The notes under the pieces were generated by a model that saw only the letters and a list, made by a program, of their open reading frames with translations, ran no database searches and was not told the DNA's origin. From positions 1 through 64,000 of the forward strand of contig DATMBG010000021.1 of assembly GCA_035559535.1 (NCBI GenBank): a DNA stretch of 64,000 nucleotides, given 5' to 3'. How positions within the stretch are numbered: position 1 is the stretch's first letter; each line of letters begins with the position of its first letter. Both the position numbers and the translations under genes were made by a program. Shown piece by piece: positions 8,119-15,608 of this stretch. Source of the DNA: Candidatus Limnocylindrales bacterium. Lineage in GTDB: Bacteria; Moduliflexota; Moduliflexia; Moduliflexales; JAUQPW01.

Positions 8119-10410
8119 TTAGGAAGAAGTATCTGGAACTTTATAAATAATCACCTCACCTTGATGATAAACCGGCTCAAAGGTGGTGTTAAATCCTTCC
8201 AACCCCACCGGGCTGTAAGTTTGCCTTTCCAGGGAACCTACGTAAATGTACTGAATGTGATATTTTTTTAATAAATCTTGAACGGTGGACTTATCCGGAG
8301 CTGTATAAATCGTCTGAATGTCCTGGGTGCGTTCCATAATGGATTTCCAGGTTTGATCCCGCCAGAGAGCTTCATGATTCCCCCAACCCAATACAGTTGG
8401 AAATCCTGTATTGGTGGAAACCCTCCCATAGAAGGAATAAGGTTTCCCGGTGGCTTCTAAAATAACAGGTTGCCCGGAGAGGTTTTCTTTTAGCCATTTT
8501 ATAGCCCGATACTCTTGAGGATAACGAAATTGAATATACAGGGTACCGTCCAGGGTTGGAAGATAGGGAAGGCCTCCATGTTTTGAATCTTTGAATCGAT
8601 TACATTTCTCGTAGGTAGCGGCCACGGGATAAATAACCAGAGCTACCAGCAAAAACATGAAAACATAATCCCAGTAAATTCGGACTTTTTCCTTCAAAAA
8701 CCCCTGGGTATCGATCTCATAGAGTAGATAAGGAACCCCTATGGATAAGAAAATCCAAATCTGATAATAAAATTTGAAGATAGTGTTCTGCCGTTCGAGG
8801 GGATGGGCGTAAAAATCCTTAATATATATCAACTCGCATCCTATCAAAATCGCCGTAGCCACGAAGATCAATCCATAGATAAATTGCGAAGAGGCTTCTC
8901 TCTCCTGTAAGGTTAATACTAAAAATAACAGGGTAAGGGGCAAGGTCAGAGGAATAACCCAGGTATTAAAGACAAGGTATAAGATGGGAAAGGATAACAA
9001 AAGACCTCCCCACAGGGTCCTTTGAACATCTTGCGTAAAGGAACCTAGGATATGTGTGAATTTACAGAAGGCAAAGGTGACCAGGATAAACAAGAAAAAC
9101 CCATAGATAATGAGGTAATAAGCCACCCCGGTCCGTTGAGAGCTTGAAACCATTCGGAGGCTACTGAGAGGAACCTGAGATTTAAAAGATAGATGGAAAG
9201 GCAGGTACAGGATATAACTCCCGGCCAGTAAGACTAAAAAGGTGAAGAAGGTCCATCCAGCATAAGCAGATAATTTCGGTTTCTGGAAATGCGGGCCAGA
9301 AGTTTCTGCCTTTCTAAGATTTCCTAGGAAAAGGCACAAAAGGGTTAAAAGGAGATACGTGGGAAAATCCCATGTGTTAAGAAAGGGAGTTGCACCAAGG
9401 GAGAGACAGAAGGGGAGAAGGGGAAAAAGGGAGCGTGGAAGAACGCGAGGGTGAAAGAGGGAAAGGAAGGAGGAAGGGAACGGCTCTTCCCCTTCTCTGT
9501 TCCTGTTTTCGCCCTTTCTCCCTTTCTCCTTTTCCTTCCAGGTCACCTCATACAACAGGGAAAGAAATAACAAGGCAAGGGGGATCGACATAAAATGGGC
9601 ATGAAGATCTCCCAGTAAGAAGCTGAAGAAGGGGAACTCGTTGATAGTATCTGGAATAATCCGGGAGCTTCTCCACCAGTCAAAGGGAAACAGTCTTCCT
9701 CTCTCCAGCCACTGGATAAGGGCATCGAGATTACCTGCCAGGCACAATAAAAACCCGGTCAAAAAACCATAACGAAATCGCCCTGTTAGCTTAAAACCCA
9801 GACTAAATGCGCCCACGAGGGATAAAGCCGGTATAGTGGCTATGGCTAAATTAAATCCGATGGAAGAGGGAATCCTGGATAATTTAATGACTTGAGCCCA
9901 GATAAAATAGCCAAAATAATAATAGTTAAGAGATTCTCCGGCAAACCAGGTATCCAGGGGGGGAAGGGTTTTACTTTGTAAAATAGCGTTGAGGAAGGTG
10001 AAATCCGGCTCCTTTTCCGCTCCTGTAATATCTGGATTATAGGATCGGATAAAGGCAAAGACCGAATAGGCCGATAAGAAGATAACTTCCAGGAGGAGCA
10101 GCAGTTTAAGGTTTCGTTGAAGGAACTTGATCAGATCCTTACGATGGGGTTGGACGAGTCCGAAACCCACTCCTAAAACGAGAATAAAGGCTACTGACAA
10201 CCAGGCCGTTGTAGTCTGATAAGGGAGCAGATGCAGGCTGGTGAGAAGCCAGCTTATATAAGCACAGAATAACAGTCCCTGGATTTTAGCCAGGGCATAA
10301 CCCCGGTCTGGAAAACTGGGAAAAAGGCGATAAGAAATGGGAAAAGTACTCCATGCCAGAATCTGGAGGATAAGATACCAAATAAACAGGGATAAAAATT
10401 CAGAATTCAT
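8119..10410 (-). CDS. DUF2298 (YYY-type) polytopic membrane protein
   Basis: A 763-residue, strongly hydrophobic protein with many membrane segments, beginning right after the start (FLSLFIWYLILQILAWSTFPISY). The segment DITGAEKEPDFTFLNAI followed by LNYYYFGYF near residue 155 is the signature of the DUF2298 family, also called the chlorobium/archaeal YYY membrane domain. A charged, low-complexity cytoplasmic insert rich in Lys/Glu/Gly lies near residue 295. The C-terminal part resembles the soluble tail found in such proteins (IQYIYVGSLER). The family is predicted to be glycosyltransferase-like, but I know of no proven activity. No strong ribosome-binding site is visible. Confidence 0.85.
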   Translation of the reverse strand: MNSEFLSLFIWYLILQILAWSTFPISYRLFPSFPDRGYALAKIQGLLFCAYISWLLTSLHLLPYQTTTAWLSVAFILVLGVGFGLVQPHRKDLIKFLQRNLKLLLLLEVIFLSAYSVFAFIRSYNPDITGAEKEPDFTFLNAILQSKTLPPLDTWFAGESLNYYYFGYFIWAQVIKLSRIPSSIGFNLAIATIPALSLVGAFSLGFKLTGRFRYGFLTGFLLCLAGNLDALIQWLERGRLFPFDWWRSSRIIPDTINEFPFFSFLLGDLHAHFMSIPLALLFLSLLYEVTWKEKEKGRKGENRNREGEEPFPSSFLSLFHPRVLPRSLFPLLPFCLSLGATPFLNTWDFPTYLLLTLLCLFLGNLRKAETSGPHFQKPKLSAYAGWTFFTFLVLLAGSYILYLPFHLSFKSQVPLSSLRMVSSSQRTGVAYYLIIYGFFLFILVTFAFCKFTHILGSFTQDVQRTLWGGLLLSFPILYLVFNTWVIPLTLPLTLLFLVLTLQEREASSQFIYGLIFVATAILIGCELIYIKDFYAHPLERQNTIFKFYYQIWIFLSIGVPYLLYEIDTQGFLKEKVRIYWDYVFMFLLVALVIYPVAATYEKCNRFKDSKHGGLPYLPTLDGTLYIQFRYPQEYRAIKWLKENLSGQPVILEATGKPYSFYGRVSTNTGFPTVLGWGNHEALWRDQTWKSIMERTQDIQTIYTAPDKSTVQDLLKKYHIQYIYVGSLERQTYSPVGLEGFNTTFEPVYHQGEVIIYKVPDTSS

Positions 10411-10935
10411 AAACGTTACTACCTAACCAACCCTATACAGGGTAAGTTCTAAGGATGTCAGGTGGCTGAACTGTGGGTATCATAAAATTGTTTTTACTAA
10501 AAGTCAATCAAATCCAGGAACTTTTTTCTAATACCGGCTTCAAACTGGTGAGCTGCTTTACTCTCCTTTTTTGGAGCTTTAGCCTACGATTCGAGCTGTT
10601 AAAAGTCATCAAACTAAAGATATTCGGATAATGGGTTGGGTTGGATCGGTTATGAAGGGTGGGATTTGCTATGACGTTCTTTCAGAATTTTAACCTTCAG
10701 GTTTGGACAAACTGTCAAACTAGGCTGTTCCCTCCGGGGGAAGAAGGAGTAGTATTAAATCCCAGACAGAATGTCGAAAGAATCTGGTTCGGTTTAGATA
10801 GATTTCGATTCAGAGTGGGAAAACGGCCATAGAGAACCACCCCTACCGGGTTCTCCTTCAAGATTATAGGAACCTACAAGATAGGGGCCTTCTCTTAGGC
10901 TGGAGACCGGTAGAATAAAACGGTATTCTACCGGG
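10411..10935. other. Gene-poor stretch
   Basis: About 525 bases between two minus-strand genes. Apart from the hairpin at 10907-10934 I see no gene or clear promoter. Base composition is ordinary, and the stops in all frames argue against a missed CDS. Confidence 0.5.
10907..10934 (-). terminator. Hairpin after the WPWFN-repeat gene
   Basis: An 11-bp perfect stem (CCGGTAGAATA paired with TATTCTACCGG) with a 6-base loop starts just after the stop codon of the minus-strand gene at 10936. There is no U-tract, so this may be a processing or stability hairpin instead of a classical intrinsic terminator. Confidence 0.55.
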
Positions 10936-11403
10936 TTAACGACGATTGAGACGAGATTTGGAATTTAAACGGTTAACATCTCTGATCTGTACAGATTCCT
11001 TGGCTGCAATGGGAGCCTGACCAACTCCTGACGTCTGGTACTGTGGCCATCTCGCATTCTCTGGATTAAACGCAACACGGTCCGATGGTAAAGGTGGTGT
11101 CACGCTCCCAAATCGGGACGTATTTGAAAGACCGTTGTTGTTAAACCAGGGCCACCGTGCACCTTCCGGATTAAAGGCAGTTTGATTTGAGTTCTGTCCT
11201 CTATCCGGTAGTAAAGCAGGTGGAAGGGGTGTTACAGGCTCAGCGGTCGACTGATTGAACCAGGGCCATTTAGCCGCTGCCGGATCAAATTCTGTACGAT
11301 TTCCATTACCAAACCGATCCAGAGCTGTAACTCCGGTCACCGTGAAAAGCAACAGGCTTATCACCGCAACAAAAAAGATAGACTGAATTTTAAACCAAGA
11401 CAT
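10936..11403 (-). CDS. Secreted protein with WPWFN repeats
   Basis: A 155-residue protein that I do not recognise. It opens with a basic/hydrophobic signal peptide (hydrophobic core about residues 10-25, likely cleavage after VTALD). The mature part has three degenerate repeats of about 30-40 residues with the pattern DR-x(4,6)-N-x-T-x-FNPExARWPWFN: TEFDPAAAKWPWFNQ, TAFNPEGARWPWFNN and VAFNPENARWPQYQ. The linkers are rich in Pro, Ser and Thr, and the tail is basic. A strong AAGGAGG ribosome-binding site precedes the ATG. The pattern suggests a small extracellular or periplasmic structural or binding protein; no function is claimed. It stands alone between hairpins. Confidence 0.7.
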   Translation of the reverse strand: MSWFKIQSIFFVAVISLLLFTVTGVTALDRFGNGNRTEFDPAAAKWPWFNQSTAEPVTPLPPALLPDRGQNSNQTAFNPEGARWPWFNNNGLSNTSRFGSVTPPLPSDRVAFNPENARWPQYQTSGVGQAPIAAKESVQIRDVNRLNSKSRLNRR

Positions 11404-11613
11404 ACTGTAACCTCCTTTTTTTAAGAATGTTGTGGGTTATACCCTCTCCGTGTTGGAATGTAACATAACTGGTAGGAGCAGTTCTCTATGGCTATCCTGT
11501 TAAAAGGCAATACCGTAAGGTCGTCCTACCCTTTATGAAACATTTTCACGGTAAATGGGTAACCATTAGACATTTTAAATTATCTCCAAATTTTATGCCA
11601 GAGCTTTTAAAGC

Positions 11614-11642
11614 AAAAAAGCCCTCCCTACACAGGGAAAGGC
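11614..11642 (-). terminator. Rho-independent terminator of the pepA operon
   Basis: Read on the minus strand, a GC-rich stem (GCCTTTCCCT against AGGGAGGGC, one bulge and one G-T pair, loop GTGT) is followed directly by six T. It lies about 100 bases after the aminopeptidase stop. The surrounding 338-base gap (11404-11742) holds nothing else clear except a weak sigma-54-like sequence at 11586-11600 with a poor -12 element. Confidence 0.75.
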
Positions 11643-11742
11643 CATTGATATTCCAGAAATTTTGACAAAAAGTCGTTGGTTTCTTGTTTCTGACTCCACT
11701 TTTTATGACACTACTTAGAAGTTGAGAAGTTTTCCTCAAATT

Positions 11743-13299
11743 TTATTTTTGACTTAATCCGCTTCCTTTCCAGCTTCTTAGGAACTCAACCAGCAACCGT
11801 ACTCCAAAACCGGTTCCTCCTTCAGGAATATAAGGTTTCTCTTCAAAATTGCGGGCCACATTGGCAATATCCAGGTGAACCCAGGGAAAACCTTCGGCAA
11901 AATAGCTCAGGAAAGCTCCCCCCATAATCGTACCGGCTCCTACATCTTCGGTAATATTTTTTAGATCGGCTATCTTACTCTTGGCCAATTCCCTGTAATC
12001 CTCCCATAAAGGAAGTTCCCAAACCCGTTCACCGGAAGTTTCTCCGGCCTGACGGATCTTATCCAGAAGAGATTTATCATTTCCCATCATAGCGGCTGCA
12101 ACCCGACCGAGGGTAATGGCGCAGGCACCGGTAAGAGTTGCCAGATCAATAACGGCCTGGGGATTGTATCTTTTAGCATAGGCCAGGACGTCCGCGAGGA
12201 TCAACCGACCCTCCGCATCGGTATCTAGAATTTCGATGGTGATCCCGGAGAGGGAAGTAACGACATCACCGGGTTTTGTGGCTTTACCACTGGGGAGGTT
12301 CTCGGCAGCTCCTATCAATCCCACTACGTGAAGGGGGAGATCCAGCAGCGCTATAGCCTGCAGGGTACCTAACACAACCGCGGCTCCGGACATATCGGTC
12401 TTCATCTGGTACATCCCCTTTGAGGGTTTCAGAGAAATTCCCCCACTATCAAAGGTTACACCCTTACCGGCTAAAACTATGGTACCCAAAGCCGAACTAC
12501 CCTCTGGTTCTTTGCCGATTGCTGCTTGCTTCGGATCGTGTTCCAGAATTACAAATCGGGGAGGCTCTTCGCTTCCCTTTGCAACGGCTAACAAAGCTCC
12601 CATTTTAAGATCTGAGATCTCTTTTTCCGTCAGGATCTGACATCTTAAACGGCAGGTTTCGGCCATCCGCCTGGCCTGATGGGCCAGCTCCGAGGGAGTC
12701 AGGATATTCGCCGGCGTATTAATCAAGTCCCGAGCAAAGTTAACGGCTCCTGAGATAATCCGGGCCGTACGAATTTCCTCTTCTACTTCTGCTAACCTTT
12801 GCTCATCGGTGCAGATAAGGATCATGCGATCTATCTCCCTGGCATCCTCTTCTTTCTTAGACTTATAGGGATCAAATTTATAGAGTCCCAGTAACGTTCC
12901 TTCAACCAAAGCCTGGGCTTCTCTGGGATTACCTGTTCCGGGAAGCAGAGTCGCAAAACTGGTAAATCCCTTCCTTGAAATTTCTTTTGCAGCCTTACCT
13001 GCCGCACGACGGAGGGTTTCCAGATTAAATTCCTCTTTTTTTCCAAGCCCTACAAGCAGAACGGCTTTTGCAGTGAGAGTCGGATCGGTTCCCTGTTTGC
13101 TTAAATAAATCAGTTGGGTTTCCAGGACCTTTCCTTTGAAGTTGTTTCCTTGCAAGACCCGATGGATCATCCCCTGGAGGGATTGATCCAGGGACTTGAC
13201 AGGTTCTGTGAGATCTTTCGTTTTCTCAAAAAAATTCAAAACGAGGACGTCCACAGACTCCTCGTGGATCTTTCCTGTTCTGGCCAGAATCTGTTTCAT
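11743..13299 (-). CDS. pepA: Leucyl aminopeptidase (M17 family)
   Basis: A cytosol-type leucyl aminopeptidase (about 518 residues) that releases N-terminal amino acids from peptides using two metal ions. Metal-binding and catalytic segments are all visible: GKGVTFDSGGISLKP, MKTDMSGAAVV and the DTDAEGRLILADVL signature. The N-terminal macro-like domain is present, as in full-length family members. I chose the ATG at 13299 because its ATGA overlaps the stop of the preceding short ORF; a TTG at 13320 is the other option. It ends a run of three overlapping minus-strand frames and is followed by a good terminator. Confidence 0.93.
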   Translation of the reverse strand: MKQILARTGKIHEESVDVLVLNFFEKTKDLTEPVKSLDQSLQGMIHRVLQGNNFKGKVLETQLIYLSKQGTDPTLTAKAVLLVGLGKKEEFNLETLRRAAGKAAKEISRKGFTSFATLLPGTGNPREAQALVEGTLLGLYKFDPYKSKKEEDAREIDRMILICTDEQRLAEVEEEIRTARIISGAVNFARDLINTPANILTPSELAHQARRMAETCRLRCQILTEKEISDLKMGALLAVAKGSEEPPRFVILEHDPKQAAIGKEPEGSSALGTIVLAGKGVTFDSGGISLKPSKGMYQMKTDMSGAAVVLGTLQAIALLDLPLHVVGLIGAAENLPSGKATKPGDVVTSLSGITIEILDTDAEGRLILADVLAYAKRYNPQAVIDLATLTGACAITLGRVAAAMMGNDKSLLDKIRQAGETSGERVWELPLWEDYRELAKSKIADLKNITEDVGAGTIMGGAFLSYFAEGFPWVHLDIANVARNFEEKPYIPEGGTGFGVRLLVEFLRSWKGSGLSQK

Positions 13300-13592
13300 A
13301 TTTCTACTAAAATCTTCCAAATGGTTGGATTGAAGAGGACAAGATTTGCCTGTGATTGGGTTTCTGTCTTTACATAATCCAGCATTTCCCAGATCCGATC
13401 TTCGGTAGGCGGAACTACCGGAAGCCCATCGGTCCAGCCTTTCTGGAAATAAAACTCAATAGCTTCTAGAGAATCCTTCACTTCAAACCTTCGGGATAGC
13501 AATTCTCTGCTGGCATTTAGCTCAAAAATCAAAGAGGTAGAAGGTAAAAGCCATAAAGCAGCGGCCGTTAGGCAGGTTTGTATAGACTTCAA
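13296..13592 (-). pseudogene. Fragment of a WTDGLPVVPPT-family protein
   Basis: A 98-codon frame. Its middle, from about residue 37 (VKDSLEAIEFYFQKGWTDG, then LPVVPPTEDRIWEML), matches the N-terminus of a much longer conserved family of unknown function that I know from soil and marine bacteria. After about residue 70 the similarity stops, so most of the usual protein is missing. The start would be TTG, overlapping the stop of the thioesterase gene, and its TGA overlaps the ATG of pepA (ATGA). It is either a decayed remnant kept inside an operon or a very short derived gene. The first 35 residues look like random or signal-like hydrophobic sequence. Confidence 0.55.
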
Positions 13593-13957
13593 TCTCCCAT
13601 AATAGGCGTCGGTCGACCGTTTTCATCGACCGCCACGTAAATAACTTCAGCCTCCGTTACCCTAACCTTGGATTTATGACTCGTTCCACGTTCTGCTTCG
13701 ACTATAACGTGGACCGTTAAAGAGGTGCGCCCTACCCGAATGACCTGGGCATAAAAACTTACCAGATCTCCCACATATACAGGGGCCACAAACTCTACTT
13801 CCCGCATGGCCTTGGTAACAAACCTTTTAGGAGCGTATTTATGGGCCTCTATCCCCCCGGCCAGGTCAATATAGCTCAAAATAACCCCACCAAAAATAGT
13901 CCCAAACCCGTTGGTATCCCGGGGGAGCATCATCACGCGAATAGCTGGCTCTTGCAC
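13589..13957 (-). CDS. Acyl-CoA thioesterase (hotdog, YciA-like)
   Basis: A 122-residue single hotdog-fold thioesterase that hydrolyses acyl-CoA to free acid and CoA. The family core is present: [24 protein letters not shown], in which the Asn/Asp and Gly-rich helix form the active site, then the strand [17 protein letters not shown]. The annotated start is GTG without a good ribosome-binding site. The first MET-LEU-PRO lies only eight residues in, so the real start is uncertain. The product is cytosolic. It leads a tight group with the fragment at 13296 and pepA, which looks like chance co-transcription more than one pathway. Confidence 0.85.
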   Translation of the reverse strand: MQEPAIRVMMLPRDTNGFGTIFGGVILSYIDLAGGIEAHKYAPKRFVTKAMREVEFVAPVYVGDLVSFYAQVIRVGRTSLTVHVIVEAERGTSHKSKVRVTEAEVIYVAVDENGRPTPIMGD

Positions 13958-14040
13958 AAATTAATCGATGCCAGATAAGGGATGACCCTTAAGGTCAGAA
14001 GTTAAAAGCCAGAGGTCCTTCCGGCTTCTAACCCTATCCT

Positions 14041-14937
14041 TTACCCTGCATCACTCGGTGAGAGGGTTTTGATCAGATTCCCGGTTTTGGCGTCCCAAAT
14101 GCGAATAGTATCGTCGAAGCTGCCGCTGGCCAGATAATTACCATCCGGGCTGTAAGAAACCGACATAACCTGTTTGGTATGCCCTTTAATTAACAACTCT
14201 AAGTTTCCCGTTTCAAGATTCCAGATTCGAATGGAATGATCATCCTTTCCCCCTCCACTGGCCAGGTGCTTTCCATCCGGGCTATAAGAAAGACTCATCA
14301 CAGATCCCGTATGACCCAGCAGCCTGTGAATTTCCCTTCCTGTCTGGGTATCCCATATTTTGATGGAATCATCAAAACTTCCGCTGGCTAAATAGGAACC
14401 ATCTTCCAGATAAACCAGGGTTTTAACATGTTTTAAATGCCCTTCCAGTATAAATTGGGTCTCTTCCGTTTCCACATTCCAGATTCTGATCTTTCGATCC
14501 ATTCCTCCACTAGCTAAATAGCGGCCATCTGGACTGTAACAAACCGTAAAGACCTGATCTGTATGACCCTCCAGGGTTTTTACCTCTTTAGTAGTCAGAT
14601 TACAAATTTTAACCTGCCTGTCCCGACTGCCACTGGCTATACTCTCTCCATCAGGACTATAAACTACACTGAATACATCTGCCGTATGGATTTTTAAGCT
14701 GTATAATGCTTTACCCGTTGCCGCTTCCCATATTCGAATACTTTTATCTCTACTTCCACTGAGGATGTACCTTCCATCTGGACTGTAACAGACGCTATAC
14801 ACCGCATCATAATGTCCCCCCAACATCATGACTTCTTTGCCGGTTTGAACTTCAAAGATTTTTACCTGGCTATTGCTACTACTGGCTACCAGATAATTTC
14901 CATCTGGACTATAAGCAACACAGGTAACTTTAATCAT
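14041..14937 (-). CDS. WD40 repeat protein, seven-bladed propeller
   Basis: A 298-residue protein made almost entirely of seven WD40 repeats of about 42 residues. Each has a YSPDG turn, an SGS/SGG strand and an IRIWxxxTG end (blades begin near residues 3, 43, 85, 126, 167, 208 and 252). Repeats 2 to 7 keep the GH...V...V/L pattern. Seven blades with no other domain would close one beta-propeller. There is no signal peptide or kinase domain, so it is likely a cytosolic interaction scaffold. The repeats are very similar to each other, pointing to recent internal duplication. No partner gene is evident nearby. Confidence 0.9.
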   Translation of the reverse strand: MIKVTCVAYSPDGNYLVASSSNSQVKIFEVQTGKEVMMLGGHYDAVYSVCYSPDGRYILSGSRDKSIRIWEAATGKALYSLKIHTADVFSVVYSPDGESIASGSRDRQVKICNLTTKEVKTLEGHTDQVFTVCYSPDGRYLASGGMDRKIRIWNVETEETQFILEGHLKHVKTLVYLEDGSYLASGSFDDSIKIWDTQTGREIHRLLGHTGSVMSLSYSPDGKHLASGGGKDDHSIRIWNLETGNLELLIKGHTKQVMSVSYSPDGNYLASGSFDDTIRIWDAKTGNLIKTLSPSDAG

Positions 14938-15076
14938 TTTAACCTATCAGAATTCAGAGGCCAGAATTCAGAAGAAGGAATACAACCTCTTAACCTAGTT
15001 TTGCCCTTCTATCCATCCGGGAATGATTCCGTGGGTAAGATCTAAATTCTGACTCCTGAGTAACTTCTAAAACGAT

Positions 15077-15532
15077 TTACAGTTCATGGTACTTCAAAAT
15101 CTTCAACATCACTCTAGGCTGACGGGGATCTAACTTTTGCCTGACTTCATAAAACTCGTTGAGTTTAGTTATTTCTTCTGAAACGTAGGCCTGATAGGCT
15201 TCATGAACCTTTTCCAGGGTCCAGTCGACTCGGGTTGGACTCCAATGATAACCCTTAGAAAACTCCATAGGATCATTCTCCACCTGAGTGATATAATTTA
15301 CGGCACATTTTGTACAAACAGCATAACCTTGAAACCACCAATCTCTGCGGAGCTCGCGCTCTGAACCTTCCACCTTCTCGTAATCACAGCTAAAAAAGCG
15401 TACATTTAACCTGTTTCCACAATTCAGGCAAGGTTGTTTCTTTAATATTTCTACAGCTCCTCTGGCATTTCCAGGGGAAATAAGATCATATTTGAAACGA
15501 TCCCACAGTCCCATTTTTGCTTGTGGGTCCAT
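15077..15532 (-). CDS. Conserved hypothetical protein with two CxxC motifs
   Basis: A 151-residue protein that I cannot assign. Two CxxC pairs, CLNC near residue 35 and CTKC near residue 74, suggest one structural zinc site. Between them is an acidic/basic segment with WWFQGYA. The C-terminal half is helical and charged, with Trp/Tyr-rich FSKGYHWSPTRVDWT. No signal peptide or membrane segment is visible. It lies between a WD40 gene and the TPP-enzyme fusion on the same strand, but no functional link is evident. Confidence 0.55.
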   Translation of the reverse strand: MDPQAKMGLWDRFKYDLISPGNARGAVEILKKQPCLNCGNRLNVRFFSCDYEKVEGSERELRRDWWFQGYAVCTKCAVNYITQVENDPMEFSKGYHWSPTRVDWTLEKVHEAYQAYVSEEITKLNEFYEVRQKLDPRQPRVMLKILKYHEL

Positions 15533-15608
15533 GTAAATACAGGAGCAATTTCAGACAACCAGCTTATCCACCGGTCATTTTGGATTAAGACAAGGACCCA
15601 GGACCTCT

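Noticed and set aside
11586-11600. Sigma-54 promoter of the WPWFN gene
   Set aside because: The -24 part fits (TGGCATA on the minus strand) but the -12 reads TTGG instead of TTGC, and it lies about 180 bases from the start codon; kept only as a note.
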